Shown here in pieces: positions 1 through 11,307 of a DNA stretch of 64,000 nt. Each line of letters starts with the position of its first letter. Within the stretch, counting starts at the first letter, position 1. The position numbers and the translations under genes were made by a program. Under the pieces are notes generated by a model that was not told the origin of the DNA, did not search any database, and was given only the letters and a program-made list of their open reading frames with translations. This DNA comes from Pezizomycotina sp. ARF18 (lineage: Eukaryota > Ascomycota), in assembly GCA_002224055.1 (NCBI GenBank), contig AZLU01000108.1, positions 1 through 64,000 on the forward strand, given 5' to 3'.

Positions 1-1
1 T

Positions 2-223
2 GAGATAGCATTTACTATGGTCTTTTTCTGGTCGCTCGCATCTCAGAAAAATGTGGGTTAACGGCTTGCAGTTGCTCAGTTCATCGGATTGAAGGACGTT
101 TTGCCCAGGAAACATAGTGGTCGGGAGCAGAAGGGGCGATGGCTGCGCTTGGGCAGATTCGCGGTGTTGATGGACATTGTGTTCGGGACGTACTATCGTC
201 GGAAGCGGAAGGATGCTGTCTAA
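2..223 (+). CDS. 3' end of an unidentified gene (partial, left edge)
   Basis: An open stretch of about 54 codons runs to a TAA at 221-223. It reads like natural protein: hydrophobic LAVAQFIGLKDVLP, then a basic end (GREQKGRWLRLGRF, YYRRKRKDAV). In the same frame upstream is a hydrophobic segment IAFTMVFFWSLASQK, separated by a TAA at 59-61, so the reading is either broken there or spliced. The pattern of hydrophobic stretches followed by a basic tail suggests the cytoplasmic C-terminus of a membrane protein. I do not recognise the family. The 5' part lies outside the window. Confidence 0.35.
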
Positions 224-1671
224 ACGGGACTCGAACAGGGCTCAAACCGGAGTCCGAACGACCGTCCCGGCCGTAGCATTATCTTATATCTTTCTCATTA
301 GCTTTCCATTCTAATTAGCCAGCAGGGAAGTTCTGACTTGCGTACGTTATTTCCTGTATCGGGGCACGATTCGAAGCGTTTCCTTGCGTACTTTTTTCGC
401 CGGGATGGAATACAGTTTAGGATAACTCGATTCTTTGCCTTTCGCGTCTTCGCTTCCCCAAATCTGATCGATAATGCCACTCATCTTTCTTCAAGTTCTT
501 TCTGAACCCCATTGCTGGAATTGCGCTTCATATTCCCATTCTTTAATAATTATCAATTAGCATTGGGGATTTGATGGGAAACGACAGGGGCTTTAGGGAC
601 CCACTTGGCGTGGAGCTATGGAATTTCGTCATTATAATCCATAACGTCTCTAAGTTTTTTATCTTGACCTTATAAAGAACTCGAGCGTTTCCCTTATTTT
701 GCCACATACCGTCGCCGGAAGAGATCTCTGTGGGAGCGAAATAGACATTTTCTAAAGAATCGTATACTATTAATGCGCGCAGTACTAAGCACAACGGAAT
801 CCAGGCCAGAGAACTGATATGCCAGCTATCTGAGTATTTAAACCATAATTTTTGATTATCCATGGGGGGAGACAGGCTGTGAGTAAACAGGTGCATGATC
901 ACAGATATCCAAAATCTGGACCAAAATCTGGGACCAAAATCTGGGTCAAATCTGGGGACCAAATCTGGACTTCCGCCAAGAAAACGCCACTACCCCTAAT
1001 TTGGAAAGGCCTTCTCCATCCGAGACACGAAGCTGCCGAATATTTGTATTGGCTCGACAATCATAGCCTATAGGCGATCCTATAGCTCTCCTATCTGCAA
1101 GCAATCGTAATCTAGTGTGGGGCCGCAGGGAAGAGCTGTCCAAAATCTATAGCAGAAGGCTGATGTACTACCATGTACCCAAACATATATTATAATTGAC
1201 TTCAACAAGCTAGTTGCGCAAGCGGTATACATTCAGATACATTTATCTGCACCTGAACCGTTATACTACCATTCTGGATTCCAAAATAAAATTAAAAAAA
1301 GATTCAAAAAGAAGTATTAAAAAGACTGTGGAAGCACAGAAAATGAGATATTCTCCTTTTTTTTTCTTAGGTTAATATAAGCTCAGGGTGGAGCAGCGCC
1401 TTTTTGGATTGCGGGATATCCAAAACTTGGAAACTCCATGAAGATATACCGAACCAAAACCTGCGGCCCGATACTTTTGAGGCGAAGCGGAAGACCTGCT
1501 GCTCCATGAGTGTTGAATATAGTCCTAGAGATGTTTAAATAGAACGCGCTTCGACATAAATGACGGGGTTTAAACTTCTCTTAAACCTTTTCGTCAATAA
1601 GTCAAGTTCTAAAGCGAAGCTAGTTTAAACACTTATTTCATCGATTTCTTTCAGTTCCACTTACCAAAACA
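224..1671. other. Intergenic spacer
   Basis: About 1.4 kb without a coding signal I can support. It holds a short imperfect repeat of AAATCTGGGACC-like words at about 909-967, which recur five or six times in tandem, and AT-rich stretches. The small open frames on both strands have no recognisable composition or start context. The last 100 bases before 1672 presumably hold the promoter and 5' leader of the next gene. Confidence 0.5.
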
Positions 1672-2278
1672 ATGTCACCCGATACTCTCGTCGGCTTATT
1701 TGGTGTGCTTGTCGCCCTACCGCCAGTCATTGTTCTCATGTGGAACTGTCATAATAAATGGAAATTAAAACCAGTCCTGGATACCGAAGGTAAGTTTATT
1801 TATCTTCTAGTCAAGCGAAGAACAACTCTAACAGCGTTAATAGCAGCCAATGCTCCAGAGCAAAACCCGGAACCTCACGATGCCAATGACAACGACGATA
1901 TTCAACTTCCACCTCGCCCTGCGCCTCTTGCGACTACTAGCTAGGAGGATCTGTCGGACCGAACATAATACCTCGTTTCAAATGGTAAGGGCCGGTGACA
2001 GTCTAGTTCCCTCTTCCCCCCCTAACAAGTGTAGTATTGTTGACCTTATCATTCCTCTTAGACTCGAGGATCTTTCTAACTGTCAGGGAAAATAAAACTT
2101 GCAGGTACAAAGCTCGGTAGACGCAGGGCTACTGACGCAAAAGGCAATAAGAGATACGGAAACAACGAGAGGAGTCTTACATCACCAGGCTGAGGGACAC
2201 ATTAATATAATCAATCATGGAGGCAATATATTTGGTTTAGCTCGGAGCATCAACGCGGAAAGGAATGCATTCGAATGA
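1672..2278 (+). CDS. Small one-helix membrane protein with an Asn/His/Gly-rich C-terminal motif
   Basis: The start codon (AAACAATGTC context) opens a protein whose N-terminus is a single hydrophobic helix (VGLFGVLVALPPVIVLMW) after only five polar residues. A likely intron is 1790-1843: GTAAGT donor, CTCTAAC branch point, TAG acceptor, 54 bp. Exon 2 encodes an acidic/proline linker (PEPHDANDNDDIQLPPRPAP). A second GTAAGG donor at 1985 and a TTGCAG acceptor at 2104 give exon 3, which ends in VLHHQAEGHINIINHGGNIF and a TGA at 2276-2278. Exon 2 must shift frame once to join exon 3; without this the protein stops at 1944. The N-terminal layout, with a helix right after the start and then a linker, is common in small fungal membrane proteins of unknown role. 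The C-terminal motif is discussed under findings. No family is assigned. Confidence 0.45.
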
Positions 2279-2809
2279 ATATTGTTACTTTTGCTTATGC
2301 TTAATGTCTATTGTCTTCTAGGCACGCCTCTATTTATGTACACGCTACGCCAACTTTCAGTTTTTTAAATGGTCGGCTAAGGTATTAATATATTTATCAC
2401 CTCTGCAAGGTTGATAACTATTGATAGTGAATGTATTATTGATAATAGTACCATTGCTCGCCTGGTCATGAGTTCATCCCATAGCATAGCCTATAAAAAA
2501 ATCCTCATAATGATTTCCTGCATTGGCCCGCAGGCATTTCTCTCCTTTCGATAAAGCTAGACATCGGGGTCGCTTTGAACCTGGAAGATATTTCATTCTC
2601 ATTGAATACAAAGCGATATATTAACGGCCGACTAACCGTTAGGTTCTAAATTAACGTACAAGCGCTGGCTTCATTCTATATCATTTCGTATGTAAAAGAG
2701 CTCTGTTCCGTGACTTTTATCTGAAGTTTGCTAGTCAAAAAGCCACACCAGCATTCTAATACTCGAACAATCTAGGTATCAAGACCAGCTAACCTTCACA
2801 TTAACCTTA
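2279..2809. other. Intergenic spacer
   Basis: AT-rich sequence with no open frame of note. It lies between the end of the small membrane-protein gene and the minus-strand reading that ends near 2810. Nothing structured is seen. Confidence 0.45.
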
Positions 2810-3491
2810 CCATCACGTTCTGCCGTGAAAGCCTTAGATTCCAGATTCGACGAACCAGGCAAGAATTCCACAGTCCCATTCGCGAGGTCCCTATCAGTAG
2901 TAGTCTATCTGCTAGTCCTCAATTGTGCTTTAATCGTGACGGTCCCGTTTACCTACACGGCTAGAGCGGTTCTGAGCAGAGGTATAGCTTCATTCAGCTT
3001 TACAGTGACAGAATCCTCTTCCCCGTCGCTATCGACCGGTATAACTTCCACTAGAGCTTCGGCGGCATTACTCATCACAATTTAATCCAGCCCTACAGAG
3101 AACCCTCACTGGCTGCTGACCTTGCCGGATTGGACCCGGTCGATACATTGTTGGCACCGTTAGCATTCCAAGCGATTTGACCGACACAATATCGTCCGTC
3201 CAAGGTAATAAAACCGTGACGCTTGAGTTAAAATAAACCGTAAAGCTTCCGCCAGCGGATACGGCTCGGTCCGGCGCAGTTAGTGTGAGGACGTCTCCGG
3301 TGTGAACGTATAGTCTCGCTCACCGCGGTTGTAAATGTCGGAAGAATTGGCGCCGCTGGTTAATCTGACGGCGCCATAAATTTGCAGGGATCATCGTGAT
3401 CGGGACCTGTTTCTGGGAGCCGCATGGTAACAAATCCAACCAGAGGCCGGCCCGTAAGCGTCGATACACGTATCTGTGTTCCTGAGTCCAT
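2810..3491 (-). CDS. Unrecognised protein, beta-rich, several frames
   Basis: A start codon at 3491 (MDSGTQIRVSTLTGRPLVGF) is followed on the minus strand by pieces in shifting frames that read like one beta-sandwich-type protein: LTAPDRAVSAGGSFTVYFNS near 3240, IAWNANGANNVSTGSNPA near 3150, and VNGTVTIKAQLRTS near 2930. The C-terminal part (EALVEVIPVDSDGEEDSVTV near 3040, then VEFLPGSSNLESKAF near 2860) keeps alternating polar and hydrophobic residues. Several stops or shifts interrupt it. No signal peptide is seen and no family is recognised. The reading could be a decayed gene, or a real one spoiled by indels. The A-rich leader directly before the ATG fits a fungal start. Confidence 0.3.
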
Positions 3492-4688
3492 AATGTGTTT
3501 TATTTATTTTTATTTTTATTTTTATTTCGTTTCTTATAGAGTGAGGATTTGAGTGACTTAGACAAATTTCGCAGCACGGAAATCTGCAGATGGTTACTTG
3601 CCGGTCGCTATAGCGGTTCGTTACGGTGTCGTTCGCTTAAGAGCGATGGTTTTATAGACGAAGGTGTTGACACTGAATATTGAGAAACGCGGATAACAAA
3701 CCCGCCCGGCGCAATCATTTATAACCTGTGTGACCTTGGACGATATAACCCCGGGGAGCTCAGCAGCCCCGATCGAATGTGCGAGGTAAAGCTCATAGAT
3801 TAATATCTCAGCTGAATATTTTTCAGCTGAAGGACGCTATATCAACGCACGCTTACCATCAGCACGTTCTAGCAGAGCTTGCGAACATTGGCTTCCGGAT
3901 ATCGCGAGCTACTATATTTCTTTCGCTTCAGTGATGACGGACGGTGAGGAATAGGATGATAATGGGGCGAGATAAAAAAAAGCATGTTGATAGGGTTATA
4001 GGCCATACATTTCTGGCGTGTAATGGAGGTTATATCAATTGGTCGTTCGTAACCTGTAGATACTGCCCAGCTCTCGATGTACTGGGCCTTAAGCCAGCGT
4101 ATAAGTCGCTCTAAAATCTAAGCGCGGTCGAGTTTGCTATACGGCAATGGATCATAATTTGAATATTCGTGAGAAAAGTGAAACCAACCAATCAAAGTCG
4201 CCGGTACCACCAAATTTGTAATAGAGAGTAACAGAAGGGGAACCACGGTCGGATGGCCGTTTGTGTATCTGCGTTCAGAAAGCATGGATGAGCCAATATA
4301 GGCGAGTTAAACAAAGGCTTGTTATATCTCGTGACTACCTAAGTATTTGTTTATAAGCCCTTGATTGTCCTTGCTAATCCGTCTGGTGTAAATACTAGCT
4401 GATTATTAACATGATACGGGAAAACGAAGCCTCTCCTAGCACATCAGTGAGGAATTAATGAGGAATGCTTAAATGCTGCAAACATAAGATAAAAAAGGAT
4501 TGTTTGAAAAATAATATCGTGATGAGGAGAAAATAAGTCGGGAATGCAGCTTAGGGAGGAAGAAATAATTTTCGAAAGCTCGTGTTAAGAGGATAATGAA
4601 ATAAAACGACGTTGAGCCAAATATATAGAAATAATCCATAGTACGCAAATATCAATCATTCGCAAATCTATTCAAGTGCTTCAATGTC
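3492..4688. other. Intergenic spacer with a TTTTA-repeat tract
   Basis: About 1.2 kb with no supported gene. At 3499-3528 there is a short run of T3-5A units (TTTATTTATTTTTATTTTTA). The remainder is mixed sequence with no long open frame of coding character. Confidence 0.45.
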
Positions 4689-6485
4689 TTAAGCTAGGTT
4701 TGCCGTCTTCGTATCGTAGTCAATTCCAAGCTCCCTTTCCAAGAGGTAGTGTTTGCCCCTGTGCGGTGCATATTCCTGACGCTGAGAGGAACGACCAGGC
4801 AGCTGTTCCAGTAGCCATGCTTTCCTCTTGGCTTTCCACTTGGTGATGCGGTTGTCCACGTTGTTGTCGGTCTCTGTACCAAGGTTGCGGGAGTTGAGGC
4901 TTTCGTTTAGAGTTGAGATTTTCGCAGTACGGAGCCTCGGACAGAGGACAGGCGCGCATGATATCCCTGATGGCCGTTGCGCTGAAAAGGGTGTGGTAAT
5001 GAATCGAACAGAGTGACGGTGACGAGAGGAAAATTTCTTCCGGGGGTGCGAGACTAAGAATAGAATGCCTGGTTATATTGCGATAAGCTTCGATGTTCGA
5101 AAGCAAGCCTTGCTGCAAGCCATCTTCTGAGATGCTGATATCCAGATGAGCGAGGTGTTCTTGATAGCCGGGTAAACCTCCCCCCAAAAGTTGTTGCCGA
5201 TGTCGGCAATATTCTTCAGCCTTTGCATTCCCTCAGTGTCTTCGTTGCTCCAATATTCGAACTGGATTGTCAACTGCGAAATACTTGCGAAGCCGTCGAC
5301 CTTGAGGTAGGAGAGCATTTCGTTGATGTCGCTGAACTGAGACTCCGACCTGCTGGAACCTTTATACTACGTAGTTTGCCGCCCAGTTCCGAAAACGCCT
5401 TCCAGATATGAAAGCGAGAAAGGATAACAGGGGCTGGAGCATCATACCAGGGTCTTGTGAGATCACAAAGTTTTCGAGGAGTTTCAATTTCGGGATATTA
5501 TGTGGCTGCAAACTGGTCGTGACTTCCGTCAAAGAGAGTGTTTTGATTTTGAGATTGTGGGACGCTGGGATTCCGTCTAATATGCGATCCAAATCGAGAG
5601 AAACAGCGTTCAACTGTGACCAGCTCATGCTTTGGAGAGGAGAGGAATTCCAGATTCGGAGACCTCAAATGACCTTCGAGATTAATCTGGTGGGATCAAT
5701 GCCGGCGCGCGAAATTGAAGCACAGAGTGAGGCTTGTTAGGTTAGATAGGTTCGAGAGAACCGTATTTCCCTCCCCGTGTTGTTCTGCAGGCAAACATTG
5801 AGCTTCCTCACTCCTGCTTCAGATACTTTAGCGACTAAAGTTCCAAGCTCTTCGAGTACGGCCTATAAAAACGGAATTGTTTTAGTGACGTATCCTCATT
5901 ACGACAGCTGCTTCAAGCAGCTCTAAAAACTCTCTTGTGTCGAACTTGACGAAAAGGAAGAAAAAGGGGGGGCATAATATATAAGAGAATTTATAAGCTC
6001 GTTGAGAATTTTACCATATTAGCATTGACATCCTCCGTCGACCAACGCCTCAAGATTAGACCAACGTTCACCTCCAATGTGATCTCCGAGAGCCTCGACA
6101 GGCCTTTCAACAAATACTCGCACGTCGTCTTAGCGAAGTCGTGAGACCATATGGAGGGGAAGAATTGAGGACAATCTTCATAGCCCCACGTTGCGCCTGA
6201 CGTTTTTGTTGTCCTTTGAGCGAATGCTGCGGATCTTCTGCGTGACAGTTTGGCCATCGTTGACGCGCTTAAAGACCAGTGAAAGCGGAATAACGGGTTC
6301 ATCGAGATAATATCACGAAGAAATTTATTGGAGAGACGTATGTTGAGCCTGTCGTCGATAGAGAGCTAGAGGAAAGGAGAATTAGCTTGAGGTATATCAT
6401 GATGATGGCTGGGGGAAGGAGATACGAACTGCTTCATTGTAGAATATCTTGAGAAGAATCTCCACTGGTGTCTCGAGAGAGCCAT
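4689..6485 (-). CDS. F-box / leucine-rich-like protein, array copy 4 (frameshifted)
   Basis: Probable substrate-receptor subunit of an SCF ubiquitin ligase, as for other fungal F-box/LRR proteins. The N-terminal F-box core TPVEILLKIFYNEA lies at about 6470-6430. A short intron (acceptor CCTCTAG at 6366) separates it from LSIDDRLNIRLSNKFLRD. Downstream, over shifting frames, come leucine-rich pieces: GLSRLSEITLEVNV near 6080, ILDGIPASHNLKIKTLSL near 5575, KLKLLENFVISQD near 5480, NNFWGEVYPAIKN near 5200. The end is LGIDYDTKTANLA with a stop at 4689-4691. The same blocks, in the same order, occur in the two upstream genes of the array, which confirms that the pieces belong together. At least four apparent frame changes are needed. 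The start is uncertain: the ATG at 6485 is out of frame with the F-box by one step. Confidence 0.6.
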
Positions 6486-6539
6486 TTTGGTGAGGACGAT
6501 GGTAATATGACGACGGAATACATATATTGATCAATCTTT

Positions 6540-6727
6540 TGGTTGTCGTTTGGTGGTTTGTACATTTAGTGGAGAAAGTTTGCTAATTTACGCGCCCCTC
6601 ATTTTCGTCGAATTTATTTATCTTCTATTTACATTTTATTGTTTATTTATTTTATTTATTTTATTTAAATCTTATTTATTTTATTTATTTTTATTTATTT
6701 ATTTTATTTATTTGGATCTTACTATAA
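6540..6727. repeat. AT-rich low-complexity tract (TTTATT units)
   Basis: About 120 bases at 6605-6715 consist almost only of TTTATT/TTTTATT units. It lies exactly between the truncated third F-box copy and the start of the fourth. The open frame across it (Leu/Phe/Tyr/Ile only) is an artefact of composition. Confidence 0.75.
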
Positions 6728-6827
6728 GCTCGGGCATGATTGGGTTGCAGTGGAACGCTCAAAGGACTGTAGAGCGTTTATTTTAGCCTCATTTTGCGTC
6801 CCGTTATTCTTCCTGTCATTGGGATAT

Positions 6828-7307
6828 CTATCCACATACCCGATTGTACGGCGTAGCGCCGTCCTGGGTTAAATGGGACAAGTTCGCGACTAATGTTATT
6901 TCTTCTAGCTTTGGAAATGACTTCAAAGACGCGAAAACGGTGCTCCACAAAACCAGTCCAGGCCTTTCGTCCCTTCTGCGATGGTCAATTTGATCGATTT
7001 CGCCACCTGCCTGACGTTTTGCTTTCGTAAAGTAGCCAATGGAGGTCTTATAGATGGAGGTATTGCCTTCCTCAAAGGAAAGAGCAATCGACAACCACGG
7101 ATCCATATCAACTACACCGCGGAACCGACTGTTGACTAGACGGAGATTGTGTGATCTCGAAGAGATAGCTTCGAATGGTATCAGGCCATCAGCAATTGCG
7201 CAAATCAAGTGCGAAGATCGACTTACCATATCGTCGAAGAAAATCTTCTGAAGTATCTCCATTCGGAAATTAAGAATACCGCCTGTTCCGACCTTGATGA
7301 ATGTCAT
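6828..7307 (-). pseudogene. Truncated F-box array copy 3 (N-terminal part only)
   Basis: This reads like the N-terminal third of the neighbouring F-box genes. The F-box core RMEILQKIFFDDM ends at a GTAAGT donor (7226), at the same place as the intron in the sister copies. After it come HNLRLVNSRFRGVVDMDPWL, matching RDVVQMDPWLPLS in the copy at 13 kb, and SFPKLEEITLVANLSHL, matching SRLSEITLEVNV in copy 4. The similarity stops at about 6830. The remainder of the protein is missing, and copy 4 begins about 340 bp further on after an AT-rich tract. A partial duplication, or a deletion that removed the C-terminal two thirds, explains this. An acceptable start upstream is not clear: the frame opens at 7307 (MTFIKVG). 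Confidence 0.55.
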
Positions 7308-7310
7308 TGC

Positions 7311-9156
7311 GCCTCTTGTGGAGACCTGATGGGCGATATATTGTATATAACATGAGGAATATTATATGAAACTAAAAAGCAAGTGAGGAAGAAGAGACAC
7401 CTTGATTCTACATCTCTTCAATTGAAATAAGACCTTTTTTTTTCACGCAGATCAAGACGGAAACGTACGGAAACTTCTTCAGTGGAAACTAATAAATTAA
7501 CTCTAAATAGATTCACTACTACTATTGCCAAAACGACGAAATACACAAAAGGCGATTCAGGATAAAATGTCGAGAAACTTCCTCTAGTCAATTATAAGAA
7601 AAGGATATGAAAACTTTCAGCCTTTTTTGATCAAGGCGCAACTCCTTCGGATAATACGTGAACGATCCTGGGAAACTGATCATTATATTCATATTGAGTT
7701 GTAAGGAACAAATGGCACAAGACTTTGAGGTAGAGCTTGATCCCAGTTACTACCTTTCTCTACTTTGTCATTTCAACCATTGGTAATCATGCTTAAACCA
7801 CAGATAGCATCTAGATCAAAAAATTGAAGGTCATGAAACTAGGACAACTTTTGCGAATCTCATTCGAATTGACAGCAGCCAGTCCTGTAAATTTAGTGGT
7901 ATGAAGTTGTTATAGGATATTCTAGATGCACGGAGAATGGGAGATAGATCTGGAAAACTCCTAAGTTCCCAATGTATGGAAGGAGAGAGAGTTGTGGAGA
8001 ATGTTTGTTTATACCTTATATTCTTACTATTGTAAACTTCTTTTTCTTCTTCTTCTATCTTCTTGTAGTTAGCTAGCTAATGAATATATTGGTTACTACA
8101 GAAGTAGACTTGTGGAGGACGGAGCTACTGTGAGACTAAGGAAGAGCGATATTACCTAGCCGTTCTCTTGCATGAACGGATAGCACTATGGCTATAGCTT
8201 CTTCTTACAGCAGTGCTATAGAAGTCTCACTAATTGTGCTGGCGCTAAGTCTTCGACACTATCTTGTATCGCGGGACCGCATCCTGCCAAAAGCTCTTTG
8301 CGGTTGAGAGCCACAACTGCTACGCTATGGTTTCGAGACAACTATAGCCCAGAAAAAAGGGCCTTGTGCTACGTATCAATAATGGAGAATTGGGCATGTG
8401 AGAATAACAGTATCGGCTGAATGAAACTCGAAGCTCCGTCAAATCCGAAACGTTAAAATGTGTTATAGTAGAACCCACCATTTCTTCGTAGATTTCCCAT
8501 TAATGTCTCGCGTGAGGGTTTAGGGAATTCAATCGGTAGTTTTGAACTCAACAGCTCAAACACTCTAAAGACTGCTAATGTAAAATGTGTTTCGGAGCAC
8601 CTGTGCTGATTATACAAGCCGATATAAAATTTATTCAATTCGTTCCTGGTTAATATCGGATGAAAAATCTCAGACGGAAAACTTCGAAATTCGTTCTTGA
8701 GGGAACACGATTCTTTTAGAAAACAAATTCTTTCTTTGGCGATAAGGCTTCTATGTACAAGATGACATCTAGAGAATGCTGTTCGTAATTGAAAGTCCCA
8801 GTAGTTTGATGCTCATCAAAGCCGACACTTCTCCGGTATTGCTTTCATCGTAGATACACGTCCTTCGTAATTACATCTGGCTGCTAATGATTTTCAAAAA
8901 AGAAAAAAGGAAATAGAGAGATACACAAATGGAAACCCGATCTAGACGCGAAGGTCTAACAGTAATATCAGAACGCAAATAAGCGCTTCCTGATCATCTA
9001 GTAGTCGTAAAGTAATGTCTTGTCCGGTCGAAACGAACGGGTATCGAGAATTATGAGTAGTAAAGAAATAAGGCAATAGAAGCCTGAATTTATAAAGTTT
9101 TGAATAAAGTCCCGCCGATTCCGATTTCAGGCCAGAATCAGACGCTCCTAGTCCAT
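7311..9156. other. Spacer inside the F-box array, holding a solo LTR
   Basis: About 1.8 kb between array copies 3 and 2. Its only recognisable feature is the 193-bp solo LTR at 7908-8100. The rest is AT-leaning and has no open frame of coding character. Confidence 0.5.
7908..8100. mobile_element. Solo LTR (193 bp) with a perfect 5-bp target duplication
   Basis: The segment begins TGTTATAGG and ends GGTTACTACA, giving TG...CA termini. It is flanked on both sides by the identical pentamer GAAGT (7903-7907 and 8101-8105). It has a TATA-like word (TTATACC) in its middle and a pyrimidine-rich stretch (CTTCTTTTTCTTCTTCTTC) near its right end, as in many LTRs. A 5-bp duplication and TGTT...ACA ends fit an LTR retrotransposon of the Copia or Gypsy type; the short length favours Copia. 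No internal region, primer-binding site or second LTR is nearby, so it is a solo LTR left after LTR-LTR recombination. The intact duplication suggests it is not very old. Confidence 0.7.
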
Positions 9157-11059
9157 CTACCTGCCTACGATCTTGAATTGGTTTGCGGAACTCTTGATCC
9201 TAAGCTTCGGATACCCGTCGCGACTTTCTCCAACCTTAAGCACACGGTTTAAGCGAAGAGTCTTCATCTCCGCCGGAGCCTCTCCGGCAGCATATTTCAG
9301 AACATCGAGCTCGTAATTGAACTTACTCCACACGGACGGCTGGTGGCGACCGACCTCCACTCCTTGATAAGAATGTCTATGTCGCTAATATCATCGCGAT
9401 CGCAGCTTAAGTAGCCAGCCGGGACCGGTCGCTCGAGTATGGTAGTGAACTTGACGTCTTCGATCTTCAAACAGTTTTTGAGCCAGGAGAGGCTGTTCGT
9501 GATCATGTTTGGCTGGAAAATTGTCGAGACGCGGAGAGAGATTAACGATGGTGAAGCGAGCGAGCCGGATATTTGTGGTACGAGGTTGTTCAGCGCAGAA
9601 CGTAGGCACAGGATGAGTTGGACGCAGTGGTATTCTTCGAGTTTTGAATTGTACAGTATCCACTTCGCCCACTTGACTTCGTCGACGGTGATGGTCAGGT
9701 GCTGGAGGTTTCTTCTTGATTGTGGGGAATATCTCGTTCCAAAACAAGGCACTGGTCTCCGCTAGCTTCCTCAGTGCGTCGACGGAGACCTGCATCGTCA
9801 ATGGATCGAAGTTGAACTCGGAGTGGAGGTTGTGGATGGTCAAGTGAGTGACGTGCGATGGGTTAAGCGTGAGGTACGCGAAGGTGGCGTCGATAGTGTT
9901 CAGCGAATAGCCCTCGAGTCGGGAACGTTTAGTGCTTTGAGGTTGATTTTGGCTTTCGCGAAACCGTTCCAGATGTCTTCGGTTACGTCGGCTTTCGGAG
10001 AGCGTGGCTCAAGAGGATCTTGGAGTCTGCTTGGACGGTGAAGCTTTCGAGGAATTTCAATTTAGCTAGATTTTCCTGCGAAACGCCGCCGGTCTTGACA
10101 AGGCAAGCGAAAGCTTCCTAAGGGGTAGGATGAGATTCTCGGGAACTCCGTCTAAGATTGTCTCGAGACAGAACGTGTCCGGGACGCGAACGGTACTGAT
10201 TGTGAGGGTTTTGAGCATGGGAGAATTGGCGATAACTCGACCGATTTCCTTTCCCGTCTCGTAACTGTTTCCAGGATCCCCGGAAGTCCATTTATTATGA
10301 AACTCCAACTTGAGATTGGAGATATTAGACAGTAGGGGACCACGGCAGACGTCCTCTTCAGATTCTTCAGGTCCATATCGATGGTTACAATTCCCGCGGA
10401 GCAAATGTTCGTGAGCATTATCTGAATCTCTTCGTCGATAAGCTTTACGGGTTTTCAGTATAGATTTCCAAAAGCTAAGATAATTCACAATCAGATGTTA
10501 ACAAAGCCAACGTACCCTCTTCCCAACGCCTTCCTCAAACATCTCAAGTTTAAGATAGGAAAGCCTGGGACACTTTTGCAAAATCCTCGGCATACTAGAT
10601 CTAGCAAACTTCTGCAGCGAGCGAGAGCCGCCGGAAGGTGGCCGATCTCTATATGGATCGCCTTGGTAAACTCCGGGACGTTCTTCCATTCAATGGACAT
10701 GAACCTTTCTATCTTCTTCGTCGGTGTAGTAAGGCGCACGGACCCGAACTCGAAGCTGATGGTGATAAACCCTTTCATGCAGACAACTTTGTTCAGACGG
10801 CTTTGAGCCTTGCGGACGTTTCGGCGGTCTGCATCGGAAAGCTGAAGACGTTGATAATTATCAGCATGATTTGGAGAAGATGGATAGAACAGGATAGGTC
10901 ATAACTTACTACTTCATTGTGAACAATCTTCGCGAGGACTTCAGTAGGAAGGCATAGTAAACGGCACTCCTGGATAGTTTTAACTGATTTCTGAAAGCGC
11001 TCTAGCGCATCTTGAAGAGCTAAAGTATGCGCTATCTGAGCACGAGTACTCAGCGACAT
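9157..11059 (-). CDS. F-box / leucine-rich-like protein, array copy 2 (frameshifted)
   Basis: N-terminus MSLSTRAQIAHTLALQDAL followed by a short coiled-coil-like stretch and the F-box core CLPTEVLAKIVHNEV. A GTAAGT donor at 10909 and a GATGCAG acceptor at 10829 give an 81-bp intron straight after the F-box. Then come SRLNKVVCMKGFITISFEFG and, in other frames, leucine-rich pieces: ILQKCPRLSYLKLEMF near 10560, NSPMLKTLTISTVRVPD near 10220, ILDGVPENLILPLRKLSL near 10150, KLKFLESFTVQADSK near 10050, FWNEIFPTIKK near 9740, SPSLISLRVSTIFQP near 9540. It ends LRIKSSANQFKIVGR with a stop at 9157. The block order equals that of copies 1 and 4. It is probably an SCF-type ubiquitin-ligase receptor; the ligand is unknown. 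Several apparent +1/-1 shifts split it, so no single frame carries the whole protein. Confidence 0.65.
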
Positions 11060-11307
11060 GATAAAGGCTCTTTCACTCGAAGGAAGATATGCTTAACCTG
11101 AATACGTATATAAGAATGCGAGTCCTGTGCGATTTTTATTACTGCTTATTTTTTCTTTTATCTTGATTTGAAACTTTCGTCGTAGACGTGTTGACGATAG
11201 TTAAGTAGGTGTTTGTTGATTAAATTTTGTCGATGAGAAAGCAACGACAATAATTAAAGACAAAGTTAGCAATAAAAAATAAATAAAAATCAACTATGCG
11301 AGTATTT

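Noticed and set aside
4694-5187. 155-codon minus-strand frame in the F-box array copy 4
   Set aside because: Partly overlaps true frames but reads mainly Ser/Gln/His-rich text unlike the sister copies. The homologous blocks lie in the other two frames.
6550-6786. Plus-strand frame of Leu/Phe/Tyr/Ile resembling a multi-helix membrane protein
   Set aside because: Produced entirely by the TTTATT low-complexity tract.
8106-8350. Possible internal part of the LTR element next to the solo LTR
   Set aside because: The target duplication lies directly at the LTR end, so sequence beyond 8105 is host DNA.
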